DNA of 64,000 bases from Lachnospiraceae bacterium AF51-6-b8A (GTDB taxonomy: Bacteria; Bacillota; Clostridia; Lachnospirales; Lachnospiraceae): NCBI GenBank assembly GCA_027682585.1, contig JAQCZH010000001.1:1-64000 (forward strand), given 5' to 3'. The notes below the pieces were generated by a model. That model was not told the origin of the DNA, did not search any database, and saw only the letters and a program-made list of their open reading frames with translations. A program made the translations under genes and the position numbers. Shown here piece by piece: positions 1 to 6,935 of this stretch. Position 1 is the stretch's first letter, and every line of letters begins with the position of its first letter.

Positions 1-42
1 ATGTGTTAAGTTGACTGTCACTAATCGATCGAAGGCTTGACC
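1..42 (+). rRNA. 23S ribosomal RNA, 3' end only
   Basis: The first 42 bases match the conserved 3' end of bacterial 23S rRNA, including the ACTAATCGATCGA block and the terminal GGCTTGACC. The rest of the gene lies upstream of the window. The next 148 bases (43-190) are spacer with short complementary segments (AAAGCGAA with TTCGCTTT, and GAAAATGGT with ACCATTTTC), plausibly processing stems. No 5S rRNA is recognisable there. Confidence 0.9.
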
Positions 43-190
43 AAAAGCGAAGAAAATGGTTCGAAGGAAGAAAGCATTCGCTTTGAGTGAGAGATGACCA
101 TTTTCGAAACGTGTGAGAAAAGATCTGCGGTTTGTGATTCATCTGTATGAAGTTTTGAGGGTATTCGTAATCGAATACTTTCTGAAATAT

Positions 191-262
191 TCCTCAATAG
201 CTCAATGGTAGAGCACTCGGCTGTTAACCGAGGTGTTGTAGGTTCGAGCCCTACTTGGGGAG
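191..262 (+). tRNA. tRNA-Asn (GTT)
   Basis: Cloverleaf with acceptor stem TCCTCAA paired to TTGGGGA, T-arm GGTTCGAGCC, and anticodon GTT in the loop CTGTTAA. The 3' CCA is not encoded. First of seven tandem tRNAs downstream of the rRNA operon. Confidence 0.95.
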
Positions 263-297
263 TTTTCTTTATCCGTAAATACTTGATAAAGAGTTTG

Positions 298-369
298 GGC
301 TCCGTGGTCAAGCGGTCAAGACATCGCCCTTTCACGGCGGTAACACGGGTTCGAACCCCGTCGGAGTCA
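298..369 (+). tRNA. tRNA-Glu (TTC)
   Basis: Acceptor stem GGCTCCG paired to CGGAGTC, T-arm GGGTTCGAACCCC, anticodon TTC in CTTTCAC. The 3' CCA is not encoded. Confidence 0.95.
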
Positions 370-379
370 TTTGAAGTGT

Positions 380-452
380 GCCGATGTGGCTCAATTGGCA
401 GAGCAGCTGATTTGTAATCAGCAGGTTATCGGTTCAAGTCCGATCATCGGCT
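380..452 (+). tRNA. tRNA-Thr (TGT)
   Basis: Acceptor stem GCCGATG paired to CATCGGC, T-arm CGGTTCAAGTCCG, anticodon TGT in TTTGTAA. The 3' CCA is not encoded. Confidence 0.95.
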
Positions 453-456
453 TTTT

Positions 457-530
457 GGACCTTTAGCTCAGTTGGTTAGAGCAACCGGCTCATAACCGGT
501 TTGTCCCGGGTTCGAGTCCCTGAAGGTCCA
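457..530 (+). tRNA. tRNA-Met (CAT), elongator type
   Basis: Acceptor stem GGACCTT paired to AAGGTCC, D-arm TAGCTCAGTTGGTTAGAGC, anticodon CAT in CTCATAA. The body resembles elongator tRNA-Met, because position 1 pairs normally and the three G-C pairs of an initiator anticodon stem are absent. A lysidine-modified tRNA-Ile2 also has CAT and is not fully excluded. CCA is not encoded. Confidence 0.9.
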
Positions 531-556
531 CTTTGTCTTGCAACAATTGAAATCAT

Positions 557-630
557 GGCCTAGTGGCTCAGTTGGTTAGAGCGCCGCCCTGTCACGGCGG
601 AGGTCGAGGGTTCGAGCCCCTCCTAGGTCG
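557..630 (+). tRNA. tRNA-Asp (GTC)
   Basis: Acceptor stem GGCCTAG paired to CTAGGTC, anticodon GTC in CTGTCAC, T-arm GGGTTCGAGCCCC. The 3' CCA is not encoded. Confidence 0.95.
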
Positions 631-675
631 TTTTCATGCGAAGCGTCTCAGAGAGATTTCGTGTGATATATATAT

Positions 676-748
676 GGGATCTTAGCTCAGCTGGGAGAGC
701 ATCTGCCTTACAAGCAGAGGGTCATAGGTTCGAGCCCTATAGGTCCCA
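676..748 (+). tRNA. tRNA-Val (TAC)
   Basis: Acceptor stem GGGATCT paired to AGGTCCC, D-arm TAGCTCAGCTGGGAGAGC, anticodon TAC in CTTACAA, T-arm AGGTTCGAGCCCT. The 3' CCA is not encoded. Confidence 0.95.
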
Positions 749-781
749 TTTTTGCTGTATGGAATCCATATAGCAGAAGTT

Positions 782-865
782 GCCGCTGTGGCGGAATTGG
801 CAGACGCGCGGGACTTAAAATCCCGTGGTGGCAACACCGTGTCGGTTCGAGCCCGACCAGCGGCA
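782..865 (+). tRNA. tRNA-Leu (TAA)
   Basis: Class II tRNA of 84 bases with a long variable arm (TGGTGGCAACACCG). Acceptor stem GCCGCTG paired to CAGCGGC, anticodon TAA in CTTAAAA. The 3' CCA is not encoded. Last gene of the tRNA cluster. Confidence 0.95.
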
Positions 866-873
866 TTATGAAG

Positions 874-914
874 AAACCCCATCCATTCCCTTTGGTCTGG
901 CTGGGGTTTTATCT
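874..914 (+). terminator. Terminator of the rRNA-tRNA operon
   Basis: AAACCCCA (874-881) pairs with TGGGGTTT (902-909), followed by a T-rich stretch, nine bases after tRNA-Leu. It would end rRNA-tRNA transcription and separates it from the convergent patatin gene. Confidence 0.75.
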
Positions 915-994
915 ATTTTATTTGGCAGTTTGATTTGCTGTGGGACGATATTCTTTCTACTGCTTTCGATTGAGAGAAAGGAGATTCTGACTTT

Positions 995-2371
995 CTATTT
1001 CGCCAGATAGACTCTGAGAGCGGGAATTGCCTCTTTGGCCTCGTGGTAGCCTTTCCAGTAGAGATCGCCAAGTTTATCCATGTCCGATTCAAAGCGGTTG
1101 ACTTCGACAGGATCTCTGGGAGAGAAGACGAACACTTTGCCCTCTTTCTCATCCCTATCAATTCGATCCAGAAGAGCATTATAATTCTCTGTGGAATGGC
1201 TCAGTGCATTCAGCAGGAGAGGGTAGTTGTGATAGTAGAGATGATTGATTCTCTGCTGGCGGAAAGCGCCGACAGTCGGTTTGCGGTAACTGTGATCTCT
1301 GGTTTTGACGATGACGATTTTGTCATAGCCTTCATCCAGTGCCCATTGGTAGGGAATATTGCAGACCATTCCGCCGTCCAGGTAAGGAATCTGATCGATG
1401 ACAACAGGTCGGGAGACATAGGGAACCGTCGCGGAGGCTCGCGCGGCGCGAAAGAAGTCTCTGCAGCGGCCCTTTTCAAAGAAATGCACCAGACCGGTAT
1501 TCATATCTGTTGCTCCGACGAGAAGGCGGCGACGGGGGTCATTGAGGCGATGCAGGCTGATAGGGTGCTCTTTGAGCTGGTCCTCAAAGATATAGGAGAA
1601 ACCGGTGATGCCATGGTCGCGCCGCATGGCATCGAGACCAATATAGTTGGGATCATGACGCAGACTCAGATTCAATCGGGCCGACCAGCCAATTTCGCCG
1701 GCAACATAGCCAAGCGCAGACAGAGCACCTGCTGAGATACCGGTGGTCGTCTGGAAATTGATATCAGCTTCCATCAGGGCATCCAAGACACCCTGGGTGT
1801 AGAGACCGCGGAAGGCACCGCCCTCTAAAATAAGAGCCCCCGGCGTGATCTTCTGACTGGCCTTGCCCCGGGGAATATGATCCAGATCGGAGTAGACGGC
1901 AGCTTTGTCCCGGTCGGGAAGCAGTTCACTGATACGTTCGGCAGCCGTATCAGGGACGAGATTCGTAAGTTTTTCAACGGGATGGTCCGAAACCAGGCTT
2001 GCGAGCTTCTCAACAGGATGATCAGGGACGAAGCTTGTAAGTTTCTCCATGGGATGATCTGGAATCAGATCTGAAAGCTTCTCTGCAGTGATGCGGGGGA
2101 AGGAACTGATTTCAGCGAGGAGGGAAGGCTTCATCTCTGCAGACAGAGCTTCTTCGCTCGAAAGATCTTCGGGAATAAGATCATCCAGTTCAAGAATTGC
2201 CAGGTGGAGAGAATTGCTCATATGCTCCAGGCTCTCTGCCAGGGCATTGTTCTGGTCGGAAGTGCCTTCCGACAGCTGTGTTCCAGCCTCGATCAGGTCC
2301 TCCTGTGCACGTAAGACGGATTTCTGGGCCTGGCGGAGCAGGCAGTAGATCATTTTATTTTCCTGATTCAT
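995..2371 (-). CDS. Patatin-like phospholipase with repeat-containing N-terminal region
   Basis: A 458-residue serine lipase/acyl hydrolase. The patatin domain spans about residues 176-420. It has the oxyanion-hole segment GGAFRG (184-189), the nucleophile elbow GISAG (Ser213) and the catalytic Asp in DGG (Asp332). The family hydrolyses acyl groups of membrane lipids. No signal peptide or membrane segment is seen, so it is probably cytoplasmic or membrane-peripheral. The first ~155 residues are atypical for the simple bacterial (YjjU-like) family: an acidic helical stretch, then five 12-residue repeats. The ATG at 2371 is preceded by AGATGAGGTG. The gene stands alone behind the terminator of the upstream hemerythrin operon. 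Its physiological substrate is unknown. Confidence 0.88.
   Translation of the reverse strand: MNQENKMIYCLLRQAQKSVLRAQEDLIEAGTQLSEGTSDQNNALAESLEHMSNSLHLAILELDDLIPEDLSSEEALSAEMKPSLLAEISSFPRITAEKLSDLIPDHPMEKLTSFVPDHPVEKLASLVSDHPVEKLTNLVPDTAAERISELLPDRDKAAVYSDLDHIPRGKASQKITPGALILEGGAFRGLYTQGVLDALMEADINFQTTTGISAGALSALGYVAGEIGWSARLNLSLRHDPNYIGLDAMRRDHGITGFSYIFEDQLKEHPISLHRLNDPRRRLLVGATDMNTGLVHFFEKGRCRDFFRAARASATVPYVSRPVVIDQIPYLDGGMVCNIPYQWALDEGYDKIVIVKTRDHSYRKPTVGAFRQQRINHLYYHNYPLLLNALSHSTENYNALLDRIDRDEKEGKVFVFSPRDPVEVNRFESDMDKLGDLYWKGYHEAKEAIPALRVYLAK
1907..2086 (-). repeat. Five tandem 36-bp coding repeats in the patatin gene
   Basis: Residues 96-155 of the patatin-like protein consist of five consecutive 12-residue units with pattern xEKLxxLVPDHP. 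The three central units are nearly identical (MEKLTSFVPDHP, VEKLASLVSDHP, VEKLTNLVPDTA); the outer units have diverged. The period is exactly 36 bp, indicating duplication within the gene. Confidence 0.85.
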
Positions 2372-2556
2372 ATGCGCACCTCATCTTGCTATAGTTCGTC
2401 CTTGGCCAGAATCTATGATACCACAGAAGGTTTGGAACAATTTCTCCCTGGCAGATTATGCCGGTGTGTATCCATATTGTTTTTGAGAGACAACAGCATC
2501 TATGATATGGATGGGAGATAGGCAGATACATGCAGGAATCTTTCTCCTATGACAGA

Positions 2557-2618
2557 GAAAAGAGTCTGTGAGGAAATAAAATATTCCTCACAGACTCCTA
2601 ATTTATGACAGTGGAATA
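2557..2618 (-). terminator. Terminator of the hcp-hemerythrin operon with conserved upstream box
   Basis: A perfect 14-bp stem (2562-2575 with 2584-2597, loop AATAAAAT) is followed on the minus strand by TTTTCTC, a rho-independent terminator for the hemerythrin operon. Six bases before the stem, in minus-strand reading, lies TATTCCACTGTCATA (complement of 2604-2618). The same box precedes hairpins at 33705 and 60683. The rest of the 333-bp gap (2372-2704) holds only the presumed patatin promoter, not resolved. Confidence 0.8.
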
Positions 2619-2704
2619 GGCGGAGCGTCTCTCTATTATTTGCGACAGGGAAACACTCTCGAGGCAATGCTCCTCTGCATTGCGGCAGGGTTTGTTGAAC
2701 GTCT

Positions 2705-3349
2705 TTAATCAGCTGACTTCGACTTGTGCTGCCGGCCAAATGCCGCTGCCAGTGAGACGGACTTGTCTGCCTTATCATGCTGATCTTCAATCTGCCCATA
2801 CTTGTCCCTGAGTTCATTCATCATAGCCAGATAGTGATCCTGGACACCTTCCTCAGAGGTTTTGGATTCAAAAGCCTGTACTTGACGATCAATTCGCAGG
2901 ACGATTTCTTCAGAGAAGGAGCGTTCTGCCAGGGGATACACGACGGAGTTTTCCTTGCTGATATGACGATGCAGAACCGTAGCATAGCCTTCAGCAGCCT
3001 CCAGGATATCCAGCTTGTGGATCGGTTTCGGATCCCTCTCATAGAGGTTCAGAGCAATCTCCAGATCCATGATGTGCCTGCGGCAGAGATCATGCTCTAC
3101 AAGCATGCCATGATTGATCAGCTTGTCGGCGATGGGACCAAGATTGGCAACCATCTCGTTAAAGAGGAAATTTTCCTCCTTGCCGTGGTGCTGGTGATCT
3201 GAGTAGTTGCGGGCAAAAGCAATGATCTTGCGGAAATCATTGACCGGAAGGGGCAATCCCTCCAGGACCTGGCAGCAAAGGGCACGCACGGCTCCAAGAA
3301 AGGTGAAAATATTGTCGTGTTCCGCACGCATAATGTCGGTAGAGTACAT
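2705..3349 (-). CDS. Hemerythrin-domain protein
   Basis: A 214-residue protein with the hemerythrin four-helix di-iron pattern. Candidate ligands are H11 (AEHDN), H52/H54/H55 with E58/E59 (HQHHGKEE), H80, H86, and H127/H129 with E133 (HRHISKE). Relatives (DUF438/RIC-like hemerythrins) bind O2 or NO or repair iron centres. The last ~40 residues are charged and low-complexity. The upstream in-frame ATG at 3415 overlaps the preceding gene. The start at 3349 is preferred because GAAAGGATTC sits just ahead of it, the same ribosome site as the gene before. Third gene of the hcp operon, so probably a role in NO/oxygen defence (inference from context). Confidence 0.85.
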   Translation of the reverse strand: MYSTDIMRAEHDNIFTFLGAVRALCCQVLEGLPLPVNDFRKIIAFARNYSDHQHHGKEENFLFNEMVANLGPIADKLINHGMLVEHDLCRRHIMDLEIALNLYERDPKPIHKLDILEAAEGYATVLHRHISKENSVVYPLAERSFSEEIVLRIDRQVQAFESKTSEEGVQDHYLAMMNELRDKYGQIEDQHDKADKSVSLAAAFGRQHKSKSAD

Positions 3350-3411
3350 AAATGAATCCTTTCTGACTGGCGCTGTCCAGCCGTTCGTTTCTCTGTCAGC
3401 GCTCCTCCCGG

Positions 3412-4020
3412 TCATGTCTCCTGCGCGATACGATAGCTGCCGTCACCGTCAGAATGAAGTCTGAAGCTGGTCTCAGACAGCATAGCGTTGACTAGTTCAC
3501 TGCGAAGCTGGTAGAAGATATCTCTGTCGCCGTCAACCTCTTCCCAGAAAGGGCCGTGCAGGTCATCGGTCAGGGAAAAGGCGATGTGGTCTTCTGCCTC
3601 TTCCCTTACTTGTACAGCATGGTCACAGGGCATGCCATCCAGGAGTATATTGTTCATACCCTGGAAAGCTGTGGCCGGATCGACGGCAGAGATAGGATGG
3701 GCTGCACCAAATGCTCTGACACAGTCAGTAACAGCGCCGAGACGATCTGGATCCCGCCTGAGCAGGGTGGTAATGAGCCCAGCGTAGCGCCTCTCAACCC
3801 CCTCAATCAAGCCGGAGAGAGAAGCATGTATATTGGAGAGGTCGATGACCTCCTCAATGGGGGGGAGTTCTCTTCGAGTGTAATTCTCCAGGGGAAGACC
3901 ACCCTCTTCTTCCCCATAGCCCTGCGCCCTGGCAAAGTCAGCAAGAGAAGCGATCAGTTCCTCGCGAAACCGGATTTTATCATACATCCAGTAGTGGATG
4001 GGGCCGAGTGTTGCGCTCAT
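3412..4020 (-). CDS. Conserved hypothetical protein in hcp operon
   Basis: A 202-residue soluble, acidic protein that I cannot assign to a named family. It begins MSATLGPIHYWMYDKI, an aromatic/histidine-rich N-terminus that looks functionally constrained. It has only two cysteines, one in GMPCDHA, and no membrane segment or signal peptide. A strong site AGAAAGGATTC lies just before the ATG at 4020. It sits between hcp (56-bp gap) and the hemerythrin gene (62-bp gap) in the same orientation. A role in nitrosative or oxidative stress is therefore inferred from context alone. Confidence 0.7.
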   Translation of the reverse strand: MSATLGPIHYWMYDKIRFREELIASLADFARAQGYGEEEGGLPLENYTRRELPPIEEVIDLSNIHASLSGLIEGVERRYAGLITTLLRRDPDRLGAVTDCVRAFGAAHPISAVDPATAFQGMNNILLDGMPCDHAVQVREEAEDHIAFSLTDDLHGPFWEEVDGDRDIFYQLRSELVNAMLSETSFRLHSDGDGSYRIAQET

Positions 4021-4076
4021 AGGAATCCTTTCTAGTTCTTGTTCAGAGAATGCGTTCGTATCCGATTTCTGTCTTT

Positions 4077-5720
4077 TCAGGCGATATCACCGAAGAAGAG
4101 ATCAAGATCATCATCGACGGAACCGATGCCTGCGATGCCAAAGTTGTCAACCAGTACCTTAGCGACGTTGGGGGAGAGGAAAGCGGGCAGTGTGGGTCCC
4201 AGGTGGATATTCTTAACACCCAGATAGAGCAGAGCCAGAAGAACGATGACAGCCTTCTGTTCATACCAGGCGATATTGTATACGATGGGGAGATCATTGA
4301 CATCATCCAGGCCGAAGACCTCCTTGAGCTTCAAGGCGATCAAAGCCAAAGAGTAGGAATCATTGCATTGACCGGCATCCAGGACGCGGGGAATGCCTGC
4401 AATATCACCAAGGTTTAACTTGTTGTACTTGTATTTGGCACAGCCGGCGGTAAGGATGACGGCATCCTTAGGCATCTTCTCGGCAAACTCGGTGTAGTAG
4501 GAGCGGGCCTTCTGACGGCCGTCGCAGCCTGCCATGACGACGAACTTCTTAATGGCGCCGGACTTGACAGCATCAACGACCTTGTCAGCCAAGGCGAAGA
4601 CCTGCTCATGGGCGAAACCGCCGACGATGGAACCGGTTTCGATTTCGGTGGGAGAGGGAAGGGTCTTGGCCAGGGCGATGATTTCGGAGAAATCCTTGGT
4701 CTGCCCGTAAGGGGCGTCAATATGTTTGACACCCGGATAGCCTGCGGCACCGGTGGTGAAGATGCGGTTCTTATAGGAATCGCGAACGGGGACAATGCAG
4801 TTGGTGGTCATGAGGATGGGGCCGTTGAAGGACTCAAACTCTGTGGCCTGCTTCCACCAGGCATTGCCGTAGTTGCCGGCAAAGTTATCATACTTCTTAA
4901 AGAAGGGGTAGTAGTGTGCGGGAAGCATCTCAGAGTGAGTATAGACATCAACGCCTGTGCCCTGTGTCTGTTCCAGGAGCATTTCCAGGTCTTTTAAGTC
5001 GTGACCGGAAATGAGGATCGCGGGATTCTTGCGGACACCGATGTTGACCTCAGTGATTTCAGGATTGCCATAGGCCCCGGTGTTGGCGCCATCCAGAAGG
5101 GCCATGCCCTGGACACCGAATTTACCGGTCTCTAAGGTTAGGGCAACCAGATCGTCAACACTTAAGCTGTCATCCAGAGTTGCTGCCAGAGCCTTCTGAA
5201 TAAATGCGTCTACCTCTCCATCGTCTTTGAGCAGGGCATTGGCATGCTTGGAGTAAGCAGAGAGCCCCTTGAGTCCATAGGTGATCAGCTCGCGAAGAGA
5301 GCGGATATCCTCATTTTCTGTGGCAAGAACACCGACTGTAGCGGCCTTGACAGCGAAGGAGGCGGCGTCGCCATTCCATGTGGATGCCTGAGGCAGAGAA
5401 GATTTATCCGTGACCTGCTGCAGAAGCAGCTCCTTGCAGGATAAGGTCTCCTCAACTCTCTCCTGGATGGCTGCCAGATCAAAGTTGGCGTTGGTAATTG
5501 TCGTAAAGAGATTGACAGATATCAGGTGGTTGACAGCTTCGTCAATGGCCTTACCTTCGGCGCGCAATTGGGTTGTGACCGCTGAGAGCCCTTTTGTCAC
5601 GTAGATCAGAAGATCCTGCATGGCAGCAACTTCCGGCTTTTTGCCGCAGACGCCGGAAACCGTACAGCCGGTGCAGCCGGCAGTCTCCTGACACTGGTAA
5701 CAGAACATTTTGTTTTCCAT
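4077..5720 (-). CDS. hcp: Hybrid cluster protein (hydroxylamine / NO reductase)
   Basis: A 547-residue protein, the usual length. The N-terminal cysteine cluster (C7, C10, C15, C18, C23) is the iron-sulfur site of the hybrid cluster protein family, and C-terminal cysteines in [22 protein letters not shown] and DAGQCND match the hybrid-cluster ligands. Hcp reduces hydroxylamine in vitro and acts physiologically as an NO reductase and S-nitrosation enzyme in anaerobes. It is cytoplasmic. No hcr reductase gene is adjacent. It heads an operon with an unknown gene and a hemerythrin. The dyad at 5812-5831 sits at its predicted promoter. Confidence 0.95.
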   Translation of the reverse strand: MENKMFCYQCQETAGCTGCTVSGVCGKKPEVAAMQDLLIYVTKGLSAVTTQLRAEGKAIDEAVNHLISVNLFTTITNANFDLAAIQERVEETLSCKELLLQQVTDKSSLPQASTWNGDAASFAVKAATVGVLATENEDIRSLRELITYGLKGLSAYSKHANALLKDDGEVDAFIQKALAATLDDSLSVDDLVALTLETGKFGVQGMALLDGANTGAYGNPEITEVNIGVRKNPAILISGHDLKDLEMLLEQTQGTGVDVYTHSEMLPAHYYPFFKKYDNFAGNYGNAWWKQATEFESFNGPILMTTNCIVPVRDSYKNRIFTTGAAGYPGVKHIDAPYGQTKDFSEIIALAKTLPSPTEIETGSIVGGFAHEQVFALADKVVDAVKSGAIKKFVVMAGCDGRQKARSYYTEFAEKMPKDAVILTAGCAKYKYNKLNLGDIAGIPRVLDAGQCNDSYSLALIALKLKEVFGLDDVNDLPIVYNIAWYEQKAVIVLLALLYLGVKNIHLGPTLPAFLSPNVAKVLVDNFGIAGIGSVDDDLDLFFGDIA

Positions 5721-5786
5721 AATCGTATGCCTCTTTCTTTCCCATAATGAAGTTTAGTTTCTGCTTTCTGCAGCAGAACAATATGT

Positions 5787-5831
5787 ATCTTACGGGCTTC
5801 ATCGAGAAAAGTTTGTTGGATTCACAACAAA
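5787..5831 (-). promoter_or_regulatory. hcp promoter with CRP/FNR-type dyad
   Basis: A perfect dyad with 7-bp arms TTTGTTG (5812-5818) and CAACAAA (5825-5831) and a 6-bp centre lies 92 bp before hcp. The minus strand has TAAGAT at 5792-5787 as a candidate -10, implying a start near 5780. The dyad centre (5821.5) then falls at -41.5, the class II activator position of CRP/FNR-family regulators, and no good -35 is visible. HcpR-like regulators of this family control hcp in Clostridia; the assignment here is inference. Confidence 0.55.
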
Positions 5832-5849
5832 AAGTGCGAATCTAAAAGA

Positions 5850-6689
5850 TCACACTGGATTTTTTTGCTTGCGCCGCCTTGATGGCAGTGTTTTGCGGAA
5901 GGCTGTAGGAGTCATGCCTGTTACGGAGCGAAAGACCCGGGAGAAATGTGTGGAGGAGGCAAAGCCGCAGTTGGCCGCCACCCGTGAAAAGGAGTGATTG
6001 GTCTCCATGATTTCTCTCTGCGCATTGAGAATGCGGGTGGTGTTGATGTATTGATTGATGGTGCGGCTGGTGTATCTCTTGAACTCGCGGCAGAGATAGT
6101 ACTGGCTGACATAGAAACGTTCGGCCAGCTTGTCCAGGCGGATCTCCTCCATATAGTGATCTGAGATGTATTCTATGACCTGAGTGATTCGGGATTTTAT
6201 TTCTGTGGTATCCAGAGTACGGACATCTTTTAGCAGCAGAAGGAGAATTGCATGGAGAATAGTCTTCATGGTGACCTTGTGCAGATCGTCGGTTTCAAAT
6301 TGTTCCAGGAGCATCATGCCGATCAGACCGTGGATCTGATGACCGATTCTGCGATCGGGATGATAGAGGCCGGCAGCATTTCTCATTTTTTGCTGGAGAG
6401 CAGAATCCTCGAGGGACTCCTCAGTGAAGTAGATGACAATGCGCTGAAAGGTTTGACCTTCCTTTGGAGCATAGGAGTGGTGCATGGAATAGGGAGGAAA
6501 GAGGATGATATCGCCAGGCTCTGTCGTGAAGATCCGGTCGGAAACAGTGTGAAGCCGCCTGCCCTCCTCCAGATAGTAGAGCTCGTAGTAGGTATGATAG
6601 TGGGATTTCATCATGTCCTCTGAGGAACAGACCCGCTCTACGGCGATGTCAGCGCCTTGTTCCATAAGAATACCTGCGTGATCAATCAT
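5850..6689 (-). CDS. AraC-family transcriptional regulator
   Basis: A 279-residue regulator. Residues ~10-110 form a cupin-type sensor (SHYHTYYELYYLEEG, EPGDIILFPPYSMHH). Residues ~170-270 hold two helix-turn-helix motifs ending in the AraC signature (CGFASSTHFSRVFRSVTGMTPTAFRK). It diverges from the GH31 glucosidase gene across a 246-bp gap, which suggests it senses a sugar and controls that gene (inference). The stop lies just upstream of the hcp promoter dyad, but the terminators and dyad suggest hcp is transcribed separately. Confidence 0.92.
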   Translation of the reverse strand: MIDHAGILMEQGADIAVERVCSSEDMMKSHYHTYYELYYLEEGRRLHTVSDRIFTTEPGDIILFPPYSMHHSYAPKEGQTFQRIVIYFTEESLEDSALQQKMRNAAGLYHPDRRIGHQIHGLIGMMLLEQFETDDLHKVTMKTILHAILLLLLKDVRTLDTTEIKSRITQVIEYISDHYMEEIRLDKLAERFYVSQYYLCREFKRYTSRTINQYINTTRILNAQREIMETNHSFSRVAANCGFASSTHFSRVFRSVTGMTPTAFRKTLPSRRRKQKNPV

Positions 6690-6935
6690 AGAAACACCTG
6701 AATCATAGGATGAAAGGATATGCCTGTGTACCAGCTGTGCCCGATGGCTGATCCATTTGCGTCATCTTTTCGGATGAGATCTGGTAAGAAGGCTGTTTGG
6801 ATAGGAACAGGATACCACAAGATATGTATAAAATGCGGGAGAATGTGGCAAAAATCGTATAGTTTTGTCCTGCCTAAGAAGCTAAGATGGTTTGTAACAA
6901 AGTCGATGTCTTTTACAGACCGTGGAGGAAATAGA

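Noticed and set aside
205..417. Open frames across the tRNA cluster
   Set aside because: They run through perfect tRNA cloverleaves, so they are not coding.
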